Source of the DNA: an uncultured Prevotellaceae bacterium
GTDB taxonomy: Bacteria > Bacteroidota > Bacteroidia > Bacteroidales > Bacteroidaceae
Direction of reading: 5' to 3'
NCBI GenBank assembly: GCA_900314655.1
Contig: OMWC01000031.1
Span: 1 to 42,465, forward strand
Length of the DNA stretch: 42,465 bases
Shown here piece by piece: positions 7,291-15,798 of the stretch. The translations under genes were made by a program, and so were the position numbers. How positions within the stretch are numbered: position 1 is the first letter of the stretch; every line of letters begins with the position of its first letter. The notes beneath the pieces are model-generated. The model was not told the origin of the DNA. It saw only the letters and a program-made list of their open reading frames with translations, and did no database searches.

Positions 7291-7400
7291 CTTCCACCCA
7301 TTGGAAAGGTTGCTTCCACCCATTGGAAAGGTTGCTTCCACCCATTGGATGCAAGGTTTCCAGACTTTGGAAGCAAGGCGTGCAGACTATGGACAATTCA
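7291..7400. repeat. 22-bp tandem array B (core TTCCACCCATTGGAA)
   Basis: Units start at 7291, 7313, 7335, 7357 and 7379, exactly 22 bp apart. The first three carry TTCCACCCATTGGA(A), the fourth TTCCAGACTTTGGAA, the fifth a decayed TGCAGACTATGGA. Each core is a palindrome, TTCCA-N5-TGGAA. The same two cores in the same order open array F at 42152. Confidence 0.9.
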
Positions 7401-7523
7401 CAGCCTACGGATGACTCGGCAGAGATTGTCTACGACTATCGAGCATGTTCAAGAAGCACTATGGTATGTCACCGAGCCAATATCTCAACCAAAGACAACA
7501 GTAAACACAAGGCAAAATCATGT

Positions 7524-7538
7524 TTGTAAGGCTTACAA
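7524..7538. promoter_or_regulatory. Palindrome TTGTAAG-G-CTTACAA, candidate operator
   Basis: A perfect 7-bp inverted repeat around one base lies just upstream of the -33 element of the XRE-cupin gene. Regulators of this class are commonly autoregulated, so it is a candidate binding site for the product of the gene at 7620. This is inference from position and symmetry. Confidence 0.4.
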
Positions 7539-7557
7539 TATAAAATTATGTAACTTT

Positions 7558-7591
7558 TTTGTAGTTTTTCGTTATAAATTGATTACCTTTG
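7558..7591 (+). promoter_or_regulatory. Promoter of the XRE-cupin/acyl-CoA synthetase pair
   Basis: TTTG (7558-7561), 22 bases, TACCTTTG (7584-7591). The leader to the ATG at 7620 is about 20-25 bases. The spacing is slightly long. Confidence 0.6.
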
Positions 7592-7619
7592 TGGCCAAAT
7601 TCAAATAAAAAGATAAAAA

Positions 7620-8198
7620 ATGACAGAAAACCATTCCATCGTAGGACTCAAAATCAAGGGGATTCGTGAGTTCAAGAAGATTTCCATCGCGGAAATGTCT
7701 GAGCGGACAGGTCTTTCAGAACAGCAGATCGAATCAATCGAAAACGACCAGTATCTGCCCTCTCTGGGACCGCTCATCAAGATAGCACGTGCTTTAGGCG
7801 TTCGCCTGGGCACTTTCATGGATGATAATGACGAGCTGGGCCCCGTCATCTGCCGCGCTACCAAGAGCACAGAGGGCATCAGCTTCTCTAACGGTGCCAC
7901 GGAGGCACGCCAGAACATGATCTATCACTCGCTGGCCCATCAAAAAGCCGGACGCACCATGGAGCCGTTCATCATCGACGTGCAACCCAGCGAGGAACGC
8001 CATTTTAAACTTTCCGCTCACGAGGGTGAGGAGTTCATCTACGTGCTCGAAGGCGAACTTGAGGTTGACTATGGCAAGGACACTTTCCGCCTGAGTGAGG
8101 GTGACAGTATCTTCTACGACAGTATCGTAGAGCATCACGTGCATGGTGTTTCAGGCAAGGCTGCCCGCATTCTGGCTGTGGTTTACATTCCATTCTAA
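7620..8198 (+). CDS. XRE-family transcriptional regulator with C-terminal cupin
   Basis: This 192-residue protein has an N-terminal XRE helix-turn-helix (about residues 8-68; KIKGIREFKKISIAEMSERT, then LSEQQIESIE). A C-terminal cupin follows (about 105-190) with HEGEEFIYVLEGELEV and HHVHG, the usual metal or ligand-binding β-barrel strands. Such two-domain proteins sense a small ligand in the cupin and repress or activate neighbouring metabolic genes. The acyl-CoA synthetase gene begins 12 bases after the stop, so the two form one transcription unit and the ligand may be a fatty acid or acyl-CoA. A palindrome at 7524-7538 may be the operator. The length is typical of the family. Confidence 0.9.
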   Translation: MTENHSIVGLKIKGIREFKKISIAEMSERTGLSEQQIESIENDQYLPSLGPLIKIARALGVRLGTFMDDNDELGPVICRATKSTEGISFSNGATEARQNMIYHSLAHQKAGRTMEPFIIDVQPSEERHFKLSAHEGEEFIYVLEGELEVDYGKDTFRLSEGDSIFYDSIVEHHVHGVSGKAARILAVVYIPF

Positions 8199-8210
8199 CA
8201 AGAGAAAGAC

Positions 8211-9887
8211 ATGGGTGAATTATTGGCAATGAAAGATGCCCGCCTCTGGGAGCGCACGTTAGGTGACTGGCTGGAGTATTGGGCTGAGACAACTCCCGAT
8301 AAGGAATATATCGTTTACTCCGATCGCGACTTGCGGTTCACATGGAGCAAATTCAATGAACGTGTGGATAGTCTGGCCAAAGGTCTGCTGGCCATTGGCG
8401 TGACGAAGGGTTCGAATGTAGGCATCTGGGCTACCAACGTGCCCGACTGGCTAACGTTCCTCTATGCCACGGCCAAAATCGGTGCGGTGCTCGTCACGGT
8501 GAACACCAACTACAAACAGGCCGAGCTGGAATATCTCTGCAAAGACTCCGACATGCACACGCTCTGCATCACAGACGGCACCTGGGAATGCGACTATGTG
8601 GACATGACCTATAACATGCTTCCCGAACTGCGCACCTGCCAGCGTGGACATCTGGAGAGTGAGCGTTTCCCCTATATGAAGAACGTAGTATATATAGGTA
8701 TGGAGAAACACCGTGGTATGTTCAACACCGCCGAGCTCTTGCTCCTGGGCCGTAATATTGACGACGATAAACTGGTGGAAGCCAAGAAAAGCGTCACCTG
8801 CCACGACGTGGTGAACATGCAGTACACCAGTGGCACCACGGGATTCCCCAAAGGCGTGATGCTTACTCACTACAATATCACTAACGACGGTTGGTTTACG
8901 GGGCAGAACATGGGATTCACCCAGGACGACAAGCTCTGCGTCTGCGTGCCCCTGTTCCATTGTTTTGGCGTGGTGCTTGCCACGATGAACTGCCTGACTC
9001 ACGGATGCACGGAAGTGATGGTTGAGAAGTTCGACCCCCTGCTCGTATTGGCCTCCGTCCATAAGGAACGGTGCACGGCACTCTATGGTGTGCCCACCAT
9101 GTTTATCGCCGAACTCACCCACCCCATGTTCCCGATGTTCGACATGTCATCCCTCCGCACGGGTATCATGGCCGGTAGCCTCTGCCCCGTGGAACTGATG
9201 AAGGAAGTGAGCGAGAAGATGTTCATGACCATCACCAGCGTGTATGGACTCACGGAGAGTTCTCCCGGCATGACTCAGACCTGTCTGACCGATACGTTCG
9301 AACAGCGTTGCACAACCGTTGGCCGCGACTTCCCCTTCGTGGAAGTGAAGGTGCTCGACCCGGAGACCAACGAAGAATGCCCCGTTGGCGTACAGGGAGA
9401 AATGTGCTGCAAGGGCTTCAACGTGATGAAGGGCTACTACAAGAACCCGAAAGCCACAGCTGAAGTGATCGACGAGAACGGATTCCTCCATTCGGGCGAC
9501 CTTGGCGTGAAAGACGAGGATGGCTATTATCGCATCACAGGCCGCATCAAGGATATGATCATCCGTGGCGGCGAGAATGTGTATCCCCGCGAGATTGAGG
9601 AGTTCCTCTATCAGATGCCCGGCATCCAAGACGTGCAGGTAGCTGGTGTGCCCTCAAAGAAATATGGCGAGCAGGTAGGCGCATTCATCATCCTGAAGGA
9701 AGGCGTGAAGATGGAAGCTGAAGACGTGCAGGACTTCTGCAAGGGAAAGATTGCCCGCTACAAGACCCCGAAATACGTATTCTTTGTAGATGAGTTCCCA
9801 CTAACGGGAAGCGGCAAGATCCAGAAGTTCAAGCTGAAGGAACTGAGTCTGAAGCTCTGCGCAGAGCAAGGCATAGAAGTCATCTAA
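8211..9887 (+). CDS. AMP-forming long/medium-chain acyl-CoA synthetase (FadD-like)
   Basis: This 558-residue member of the ANL superfamily activates a carboxylic acid, probably a fatty acid, to its acyl-CoA through an acyl-adenylate. The P-loop [11 protein letters not shown] is at residues 205-215 and YGLTE at 345-349. The hinge and A8 region reads HSGDLG...[16 protein letters not shown], and the C-terminal catalytic lysine lies in [13 protein letters not shown]. All core motifs are intact and the length is normal. It is a cytoplasmic enzyme. It is translated from the same unit as the XRE-cupin regulator (12-base gap). The substrate cannot be read from the sequence. A hairpin at 9940-9976 ends the unit. 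Confidence 0.9.
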   Translation: MGELLAMKDARLWERTLGDWLEYWAETTPDKEYIVYSDRDLRFTWSKFNERVDSLAKGLLAIGVTKGSNVGIWATNVPDWLTFLYATAKIGAVLVTVNTNYKQAELEYLCKDSDMHTLCITDGTWECDYVDMTYNMLPELRTCQRGHLESERFPYMKNVVYIGMEKHRGMFNTAELLLLGRNIDDDKLVEAKKSVTCHDVVNMQYTSGTTGFPKGVMLTHYNITNDGWFTGQNMGFTQDDKLCVCVPLFHCFGVVLATMNCLTHGCTEVMVEKFDPLLVLASVHKERCTALYGVPTMFIAELTHPMFPMFDMSSLRTGIMAGSLCPVELMKEVSEKMFMTITSVYGLTESSPGMTQTCLTDTFEQRCTTVGRDFPFVEVKVLDPETNEECPVGVQGEMCCKGFNVMKGYYKNPKATAEVIDENGFLHSGDLGVKDEDGYYRITGRIKDMIIRGGENVYPREIEEFLYQMPGIQDVQVAGVPSKKYGEQVGAFIILKEGVKMEAEDVQDFCKGKIARYKTPKYVFFVDEFPLTGSGKIQKFKLKELSLKLCAEQGIEVI

Positions 9888-9888
9888 C

Positions 9889-9959
9889 ACTAGAATACTA
9901 GAAATACTAGAAGCACTAGAATTACTAGAATTACTAGACCGGCTAGAAAAACCAGAATC
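9889..9959. repeat. 9-bp tandem repeat ACTAGAAAT
   Basis: Eight units with period 9 (the first has 8 bases) start two bases after the stop codon of the acyl-CoA synthetase gene: ACTAGAAAT, ACTAGAAGC, ACTAGAATT twice, ACTAGACCG, then decaying GCTAGAAAA and ACCAGAATC. The same motif in the other orientation occurs at 20394-20428. Confidence 0.85.
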
Positions 9960-9976
9960 CCTAGTTTTTCTAGCCG
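9940..9976 (+). terminator. Terminator of the acyl-CoA synthetase unit
   Basis: CGGCTAGAAAA (9940-9950) pairs with TTTTCTAGCCG (9966-9976), 11 bp, with a 15-base loop, followed by TTTT. The left arm is made from the last units of the 9-bp repeat. Confidence 0.65.
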
Positions 9977-10040
9977 TTTTACATGCGTGTTCCACAAACA
10001 CTTTTGCAAACGTTTGCGTGTGAATAACCTCACAACTCCC

Positions 10041-10070
10041 TTTGAAAAACCGAAAAATACGATAACTTTG
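10041..10070 (+). promoter_or_regulatory. Promoter of the pectate lyase unit
   Basis: TTTG (10041-10044), 18 bases, TAACTTTG (10063-10070). It leaves a leader of about 70 bases before the ATG at 10143 and rules out the longer in-frame start at 9987. Confidence 0.55.
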
Positions 10071-10142
10071 CAAACAGAATATGAGGAAACTATCTCAAAA
10101 AGAAGCATTTATACAGCAAATCAAAAAAACGATTATAACAAA

Positions 10143-10502
10143 ATGAAAAAACATCTGCTATCATTCTTACTGGCTCTGATGTTCACAGGGGCATCATGGG
10201 CCGACGACACACAGACCGTCACCATCGATGGGACTGCTGCCGGCAAGACCGTCAAGCAAATCACTTTCAACGGGGATAAAATCATCCTCCATTACACTGA
10301 CAACACCACCTACGAGGGTGAAGACCTCTCGCTGGTGGTCATCACATTCAACAACGCTTCTGGCATCTCAAAGACAAGCCAGACGCTTGACACTGAAGCC
10401 ACATGGTACGACCTCTCGGGCCGTCGCCTCCCGGGTGCTCCCACCCAAAATGGCACCTACATCAAGAAATCCGCAACTAAAACGATTAAAGTTAAGAAGT
10501 AG
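10143..10502 (+). CDS. Small secreted protein with Por-secretion-tail-like C-terminus
   Basis: The product is 119 residues with a signal peptide (MKKHLLSFLLALMFTGASWA). It then has a β-rich segment (about 25-75: VKQITFNGDKIILHYTDNTT and onward) and a C-terminal module WYDLSGRRLPGAP...GTYIKK...IKVKK. That module resembles the type IX secretion (Por_Secre_tail) or related surface-sorting tails of Bacteroidetes. The β segment resembles residues about 200-260 of the next protein (SIDIDGTTVTV then VAKMSFKKA). It starts at 10143, because the promoter lies inside the longer reading. The pectate lyase starts two bases after its stop, so they are co-transcribed and translationally coupled. Its function is unknown; it may be an accessory or adhesin partner of the lyase. 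Confidence 0.7.
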   Translation: MKKHLLSFLLALMFTGASWADDTQTVTIDGTAAGKTVKQITFNGDKIILHYTDNTTYEGEDLSLVVITFNNASGISKTSQTLDTEATWYDLSGRRLPGAPTQNGTYIKKSATKTIKVKK

Positions 10503-10504
10503 TT

Positions 10505-13354
10505 ATGAAGAAGATACTCTCACTCCTTGCCGTCCTATTGATTTCACTCGGTGCATCAGCACAGGCGGAATGGGATTTTGCTGAAATCTCGTCGATAGAC
10601 CTCTCCGATCTCAATAACGACGCCGACAACTGGTATTACGACAGTGAAAAGGATCGTTACAGTTTTCAGAAGGCATTGACAGAGCAGGAGCTCACCGCAA
10701 ACGGTTCCACATTTGCCTTTACCCAAGGGCTTTTCTTCACGGCTCCAGCCATTGCGGAAGGCAAGACAAAGGCCGATGGCGTGGTACGTCTTGACGTGAA
10801 GAATCTCTGCCTGAACCTCAACGGCACCGTAACGGTTACCATCAAAAACCAGAAGAAAGGAAACGTGGTGACCGTCAAGGCCAAGTCGAGCAACAAATCC
10901 ACGGCCCGCACCATCAACGTCATTTCCAACATCACCAGCAATGGCTTGTTCGGTCAGACCTCTACCGACACGCAGAATTATACCGGCACGGTAACCGAAG
11001 ATGGCGACATCGCCTTCCAGACCTCAGGCGGTCATTATGTATATTCCATAGCCATCGAAGACCCCAGTCAGGTGATTCCCGAAGACAACACCAGCAACGC
11101 CGTGGCCTTCAATCTCTTCAAGAACCAGGCAAACCTCCAGCTCAATAATGGCGACACGAAATACTACAACACCGACCAGCTCAACAGCATCGACATCGAC
11201 GGCACCACCGTCACCGTAAGTGCCTTAGGAGCCAGCGAGCCCGATGTTTACAACAGCACCGTGGCCAAGATGAGCTTCAAGAAAGCCATCGCCGACGATT
11301 CTACCGACGGACAGGCCGACAACTCTGATGCCACCAAGGTGCAGATCACCGAAGCCAAAGGATGGCTCGAGTCGGCCTATGTGAAGTTCACCTACTCCGA
11401 TGCTGATTCATTCGTGGTCAAGGTCATGGGCGGACAATACACCGACTGGCACCAGCTCGACCCGCAACTCATCCGCAAGTATGACAGCTATTACCGCGCC
11501 GATGCCGTCGGCCTGACTGCTGCCGAGAACTATGCGTTCCAAGTGATTCCGGCTACAGCCGGAGGTCTTCTCACGGAAAAGGCAAATCAGGTTTCAGGGC
11601 TGGTGGTCAAGAACTACAGCCGTAGCGGATTTGCCCACAAGGGATATAGCGGCGTAGGCGCCTACGCCGACGATGGCCAGCTGAAGAGCGGTGCCAAGGT
11701 CTTCTATGTGACCGCAGCAAACGCCAAGACCATCAGCACCACCGTCACAGGCGCCGAGTCCAATCCCTGCGTAGGCATCCAGAGCATCATCGACGCCTAC
11801 GAGAAAGGAAAAGACTCCACCCCCATCGCCTTCCGCATCATCGGAAAACTGAGCAAGAGCGATCTTGACCACATCTCGTCAAGTTCCGAAGGACTGCAAG
11901 TGAAAGGCAAGAACAACGCTTCGCCGATGAACATCACCATCGAAGGCATCGGCGAAGATGCCACCGTCAGCGGATTCGGATTCCTCATCCGGAGTGCACT
12001 GAGCGTGGAATTCCGCAACTTTGCCATCATGGACTATATGGACGACGGACTCTCATTCGACACCAACAACTCCCATTGCTGGGCCCATCATATCGACCTC
12101 TTCTACGGACAGGTGGGCGGCGACAGCGACCAGGCAAAAGGCGACGGGTCTATCGACGTGAAGGGTAATTCGCAATACATGACCTTCGACAACGTACACT
12201 TCTGGGATGCCGGAAAGAGTTCTCTCTGCGGCATGAAGAGCGAAAGCGGCCCCAACTATATCACCTACCACCACAACTGGTTCGACCATTCCGACTCGCG
12301 TCATCCGCGCGTAAGAACGATGACCGTACACGTATGGAACAACTATTTCGACGGCAATTCGAAATACGGTGCAGGAGCCACGACGGGATCGGACGTCTTT
12401 GTAGAGAGCAATTTCTTCCGCAGCTGTAAGTATCCCATGCTCACCTCCCTCCAGGGCTCCGACATGATTGGAGGCAAAGGCACATTCTCCGGCGAAACCG
12501 GCGGAAGCATCAAGTCGTACGGCAACATATTCACCGGTAAATACATCTATGCGCCTTACTCCGAGAAAAACAAGGTAGAGTTCGATGCCTACGAAGCATC
12601 CTCACGCGACGAGAAGGTGCCCGCCACAATAACCGCAAAAAGCGGCGGAGCCACCTACAGTAATTTCGATACCGACAATTCCGTGATGTATTCATATACG
12701 CCCGATGCTGCCGAAGACGTGCCTGCCGTGGTTTGCGGATGGTACGGAGCCGGACGCATGAACCACGGTGACCTGCAGTATGCCTTCAACGCCAATGAAG
12801 ACAGCAACTACGGAGTGATCGACGGCCTGAAGTCGCTCATCCAGAACTACAAGTCGCCCGTGAAAAAGATATTCGGAATCAACAGCGCCAGCTCTGAAAC
12901 AGGAGGTGGCGAACAAGGTGGTGGCGAACAAGGTGGCGGCGAACAAGGCGGAGGCGAACAAGGCGGAGGTGAGCAAGGCGGAGGTGAGCAAGGCGGAGGC
13001 ACCACGATTTCAGCCGACGTAGAGTGCACCTTCACGGGCAAAGCCCCCTCAAGCACACTCTTCACCATCTCCGGCAACTACTCCACCGACAAGGGTTCTG
13101 CCAAAGTCAACGGCACCACCTACACCACCTGCCTGAAGATGGAAACCGAGACCTGCATCAAGTTCTCGATCGAGAAGCCTATGACCCTCACCCTCGTCTT
13201 CGCCTCCACAGAGATAGGTAAGAAAGTGAAGATCGACGGCACCAAGTACACTACCGACAGCAATGCCACCGTCAGCGTGCAGCTCGCCGCCGGCGAACAC
13301 ACCATCACCAAGGGCGACTCCATCAACCTCTTCTACATTGGCCTGAGCCAATAG
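10505..13354 (+). CDS. Secreted multidomain pectate lyase, PL1 family
   Basis: This 949-residue protein cleaves polygalacturonate by β-elimination. In order: a signal peptide (about 1-20), an N-terminal β-sandwich (about 21-190) and a short β module (about 195-330) related to the small protein upstream. The PL1 right-handed β-helix spans about 415-790, and a linker of six GGGEQ units covers 800-829. A C-terminal β-sandwich follows (about 833-949), probably carbohydrate-binding. PL1 hallmarks are visible: the Asp-rich calcium region (DDGLSFDTNN, DGSIDVKG) and HSDSRHPRVR near residue 600, carrying the catalytic Arg, followed by VHVWNNYFDG. It is much longer than a bare PL1 enzyme (about 350-450) because of the added modules. 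It is exported and probably cell-surface. It supplies galacturonides to the uronate genes at 19708-24303. Confidence 0.85.
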   Translation: MKKILSLLAVLLISLGASAQAEWDFAEISSIDLSDLNNDADNWYYDSEKDRYSFQKALTEQELTANGSTFAFTQGLFFTAPAIAEGKTKADGVVRLDVKNLCLNLNGTVTVTIKNQKKGNVVTVKAKSSNKSTARTINVISNITSNGLFGQTSTDTQNYTGTVTEDGDIAFQTSGGHYVYSIAIEDPSQVIPEDNTSNAVAFNLFKNQANLQLNNGDTKYYNTDQLNSIDIDGTTVTVSALGASEPDVYNSTVAKMSFKKAIADDSTDGQADNSDATKVQITEAKGWLESAYVKFTYSDADSFVVKVMGGQYTDWHQLDPQLIRKYDSYYRADAVGLTAAENYAFQVIPATAGGLLTEKANQVSGLVVKNYSRSGFAHKGYSGVGAYADDGQLKSGAKVFYVTAANAKTISTTVTGAESNPCVGIQSIIDAYEKGKDSTPIAFRIIGKLSKSDLDHISSSSEGLQVKGKNNASPMNITIEGIGEDATVSGFGFLIRSALSVEFRNFAIMDYMDDGLSFDTNNSHCWAHHIDLFYGQVGGDSDQAKGDGSIDVKGNSQYMTFDNVHFWDAGKSSLCGMKSESGPNYITYHHNWFDHSDSRHPRVRTMTVHVWNNYFDGNSKYGAGATTGSDVFVESNFFRSCKYPMLTSLQGSDMIGGKGTFSGETGGSIKSYGNIFTGKYIYAPYSEKNKVEFDAYEASSRDEKVPATITAKSGGATYSNFDTDNSVMYSYTPDAAEDVPAVVCGWYGAGRMNHGDLQYAFNANEDSNYGVIDGLKSLIQNYKSPVKKIFGINSASSETGGGEQGGGEQGGGEQGGGEQGGGEQGGGEQGGGTTISADVECTFTGKAPSSTLFTISGNYSTDKGSAKVNGTTYTTCLKMETETCIKFSIEKPMTLTLVFASTEIGKKVKIDGTKYTTDSNATVSVQLAAGEHTITKGDSINLFYIGLSQ
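12902..12991. repeat. 15-bp coding repeat for the GGGEQ linker
   Basis: Six in-frame 15-bp units encode GGGEQ and join the PL1 catalytic domain to the C-terminal module. Units differ at third positions (GGT/GGC/GGA, GAA/GAG), so it is not a very recent expansion. Copy number may vary between strains. Confidence 0.9.
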
Positions 13355-13383
13355 GCCATTCGCCCCGTTTCATACCCCTAAAT

Positions 13384-13420
13384 CCCCTGCTCCACCCGCT
13401 GAAGCAGGGGACTTTTTATA
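13384..13420 (+). terminator. Terminator of the pectate lyase gene
   Basis: CCCCTGCT (13384-13391) pairs with AGCAGGGG (13403-13410), followed by ACTTTTTATATTTTTT. A classical intrinsic terminator 30 bases after the stop. Confidence 0.85.
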
Positions 13421-13446
13421 TTTTTTGGAAAAAAGTTCGGAAAATA

Positions 13447-13478
13447 TTTGGTGGTATCAAAAAAAGACCGTACCTTTG
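13447..13478 (+). promoter_or_regulatory. Promoter of tRNA-Lys
   Basis: TTTG (13447-13450), exactly 20 bases, TACCTTTG (13471-13478), about 20 bases ahead of the mature tRNA. Confidence 0.75.
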
Positions 13479-13498
13479 CACCCGCATTCGAGAGACAT

Positions 13499-13571
13499 GC
13501 ACCCGTAGCTCAGTTGGTAGAGCACCTGACTCTTAATCAGGGTGTCCAGGGTTCGAACCCCTGCGGGTGTA
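13499..13571 (+). tRNA. tRNA-Lys, anticodon CUU
   Basis: A 73-base cloverleaf. The acceptor GCACCCG pairs with CGGGTGT (one G-U), with the D-arm around AGCTCAGTTGGTAGAGC. The anticodon arm is CCTGA-CTCTTAA-TCAGG with anticodon CTT, and the T-arm is CCAGGG-TTCGAAC-CCCTG. The discriminator is A; CCA is not encoded. Anticodon CUU reads AAG (lysine). Confidence 0.96.
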
Positions 13572-13587
13572 CTGAAAACAACTGAAG

Positions 13588-13619
13588 ATGGTAGGAAATA
13601 TTAGCCTACCATTTTTTTT
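13588..13619 (+). terminator. Terminator after tRNA-Lys
   Basis: ATGGTAGG (13588-13595) pairs with CCTACCAT (13605-13612) and is followed by a run of T. It may also stop leftward transcription from the peptidase gene that ends at 13677. Confidence 0.85.
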
Positions 13620-13676
13620 ATTCTCAGATTTGTTGCATATTCAAAGGTCTAGTAATCTAAAAAGAATCGTGTTCCA

Positions 13677-14789
13677 CTACATGACGGTGCTTAGCTTTTC
13701 GGGCAAGGCATGGCGGTTCAGGAACAAATAGGTAGTGTTAAGTTTCATATAGTCGCGCGACATATACCAGATACCTTTGTACTGTCCACTCTTGCCCCAG
13801 GAGTTTTTCACCATATAGTAAGGTTTGCCTTGTTCGTCAACGGCCTTGCCGTAGATTAGCATCACATGGTCGTAGGTGAAGCGCCAGTCATCCCATTGCT
13901 CCTGTCGCATCTGCTGCGTGGGAATGACTCCTTCCGGCAGCATGGCCAACCCTGTGCGCGTAAAGTCGCCTGTTACATCCCCGCCCCAAGCTACCGTAAA
14001 ACCAGCATCCAGTGCCTTGTCAAGCACATCCATCAGTTGGTCGATGGGGATGTTGTAGCTGGGTTTCAATCGCCATTTATAGGGTGCCTCGATGACAAAC
14101 CACTGGTTGAAGGGATGATGGGTATAGCTGGTGAGACTGACATAGTCATCGAGGTTGAGTCCCAAACTCTGGGCAAACGATCTTGGAGTGTATGTTTCCT
14201 CATTATAGACAAAAGACGAGGGGCATGAACCAACAAATCTTTCGATAACAGAAAGCACCGAGTCTTTCCAGTGAGGCAACGGCTGCTTGGCGTCCTTCCT
14301 TACAACACTGCTCACCGTCTGTTCTAAGAGTGGGAAGAACACTTTGAAGTTGGCCAGTGAGTCGCCAGTCAGCGAGCCTGGTGCAGGCATCGCTGTCTCA
14401 GGACAAATGCCGTGCTGACGGATCACTTCCACTACATCGTCGCACGAACCGCCCTCGGATATCTGACTATAGCCGTGCATACGGACGTAGTGGGTGGCGC
14501 AATCCATATAGTCACGGTTCACCACGAACATCTCGCACAGGTCGTATGTCTTGCCCGTCTTGCGGAGAATCTCACTCTCAAGATACCCAAGCGTGGCATA
14601 TGCCCAACAGGTGCCACTGCGATACTGGTTCTTCACGCTAGTGATAGGATTCTCCTTCAACGTCGTGAAGGTCTTCTCCACATTTTGGCTACTTGCCTGC
14701 TTCTGCAGGTTTTCTTGTGCAAATGATGGCATAGTAAGACCACAAAACATGAGGATGGTGGTCGTCATCCATATTGTTGGATGTTTCAT
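13677..14789 (-). CDS. Secreted papain-like (C1) cysteine peptidase
   Basis: This 370-residue protein has a signal peptide (cleavage near SFA-QEN, residue 24) and a C1 peptidase fold. It shows the oxyanion Gln55, catalytic Cys61 in SGTCWAYATL, His308 in YDHVMLIYG and Asn329 in VKNSWG. The wide spacing between Cys and His, and the region around SEGGSCDDVVEVIRQHGICP, are closer to the bleomycin hydrolase/aminopeptidase C (C1B) branch than to plant papain. There is no obvious propeptide. It is exported to the periplasm or surface. A -7 element (TAACTTTG, 14857-14850 minus) lies upstream without a clear -33. It is a single-gene unit, unrelated in function to the uronate operon upstream. Confidence 0.85.
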   Translation of the reverse strand: MKHPTIWMTTTILMFCGLTMPSFAQENLQKQASSQNVEKTFTTLKENPITSVKNQYRSGTCWAYATLGYLESEILRKTGKTYDLCEMFVVNRDYMDCATHYVRMHGYSQISEGGSCDDVVEVIRQHGICPETAMPAPGSLTGDSLANFKVFFPLLEQTVSSVVRKDAKQPLPHWKDSVLSVIERFVGSCPSSFVYNEETYTPRSFAQSLGLNLDDYVSLTSYTHHPFNQWFVIEAPYKWRLKPSYNIPIDQLMDVLDKALDAGFTVAWGGDVTGDFTRTGLAMLPEGVIPTQQMRQEQWDDWRFTYDHVMLIYGKAVDEQGKPYYMVKNSWGKSGQYKGIWYMSRDYMKLNTTYLFLNRHALPEKLSTVM

Positions 14790-15195
14790 TAATGCTTGCT
14801 GTTTGTTGAATAATTAGTTAATTTGATAAACTATACTAAATCTCAAGTGCAAAGTTAACTAAAAAGAGAGAAAATTAGTGATTTTATAGGTTAAATACAA
14901 CATTGTTTAAGAAACAGCAAGAATTGAGAACCATAAGCAATGATTTACTCCATGGGTTGCGTGACGGGTTACCCATTGCGCTTGACCACTAAGATACCAA
15001 TACATCATCATGATTTATGGTCAGTCACGAATCGCATCAATTAGGGGAGCTGGCAGTTTCCATGAGAGAAACTAACAGTTTCTATGGGAGAAACCAACAG
15101 TTTCCATGGGAGAAACTGACAGTTTCCATGGGAGAAACTGACAGTTCCGCCCATTGGAACTACTGGAAACTATTATCAGCGAAGGATCAGCGAGC
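14790..15195. other. Intergenic region holding array C
   Basis: Besides array C, this gap has the -7 element of the peptidase gene (14850-14857) and an ATGGGT/ACCCAT hairpin (14952-14957 with 14971-14976). I see no gene. Confidence 0.5.
15054..15163. repeat. 22-bp tandem array C (core CAGTTTC-N8-GAAACT)
   Basis: Units start at 15054, 15076, 15098, 15120 and 15142, exactly 22 bp apart. The first four carry CAGTTTCCATGGGAGAAACT with minor changes; arms CAGTTTC and GAAACTG are inverted repeats, so each unit can form a small hairpin. The fifth reads CAGTTCCGCCCATTGGAACT and so contains the core of arrays B and F. The array lies 33 bp past the stop of the leftward membrane-protein gene (15196) and may act as its transcript end. 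An isolated CCATGGG at 14950 is exactly five periods upstream, but the units between are not recognisable. Confidence 0.9.
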
Positions 15196-15786
15196 TCATG
15201 ACCAATAGCCAAGAACAAAGCGAAGACTCTGGTAGAACTGCATGAAGAGAATGTAGAGAAGAAGCCAAAGGGCGAAACGGCTTTGATAAGGCTTTCGGAA
15301 CTTTCGGAACTGGCCGGTAGCCATGGCATAGGTGACACTGCCTATGAATAGAATGAAAGCCAGAATGGGTATCAGGGCAGAGGAGAAACTCGACGGAAAA
15401 AGACTGCCCGTGACGCTCGAAAGGATGGGATTGGGCAGGACGATGAGCATCAACAGAACAGCGATGATAGCCACAATAATGATAAGAACGAGCCAAAGGG
15501 CTGAGCGCTGACGGAGCATCAGGCGTTCGCCCTTCAAGAGTAACGACATGGCATGCTGGAGGCCACCGAGCCGGTAAGCATTAAAGGCGATATAGAAAAG
15601 CACGAGCCAAACGAGTAAGGGCTGGGCCATATTCTGCGTGAAACACCCCATGAACCATCTGACGCCTTCAGGCGATAGCAGGGAGCGCAAAGAAGTCTCG
15701 GGCATCATGGCCGTTATCAGCCACGATGCCAGCACCAGCAACAACTGGAGCACGCCCAACACTATACACAACCTAATGGTCTTCAT
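15196..15786 (-). CDS. Polytopic membrane protein, last gene of the uronate/two-component operon
   Basis: The product is 196 residues with about five hydrophobic helices (near 5-27, 55-75, 95-120, 135-158 and 170-190) and basic loops, so an inner-membrane protein. I do not recognise it firmly. The segment SLLSPEGVRWFMGCFTQNM faintly resembles the start of AbgT-family transporters, but those are about 500 residues, so the resemblance may be superficial. It begins 12 bases after the response regulator stop and is clearly in the same operon. It may be a small partner of the sensory system or an unrelated passenger. Confidence 0.7.
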   Translation of the reverse strand: MKTIRLCIVLGVLQLLLVLASWLITAMMPETSLRSLLSPEGVRWFMGCFTQNMAQPLLVWLVLFYIAFNAYRLGGLQHAMSLLLKGERLMLRQRSALWLVLIIIVAIIAVLLMLIVLPNPILSSVTGSLFPSSFSSALIPILAFILFIGSVTYAMATGQFRKFRKPYQSRFALWLLLYILFMQFYQSLRFVLGYWS

Positions 15787-15798
15787 CTGCCAGCGAGA

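Noticed and set aside
7004..7400. Arrays A and B as a CRISPR array
   Set aside because: The 22-bp units are contiguous with only about six variable bases, and there are no unique spacers of 25-40 bp and no cas genes in the window.
9987..10142. Longer N-terminus for the small secreted protein
   Set aside because: The promoter (10041-10070) lies inside that extension and a clean signal peptide begins at 10143.
13499..13571. tRNA-Lys as the attachment site of the integrase element
   Set aside because: The recombinase lies 9 kb away with intact chromosomal operons in between, and I see no repeat of the tRNA 3' end near the element.
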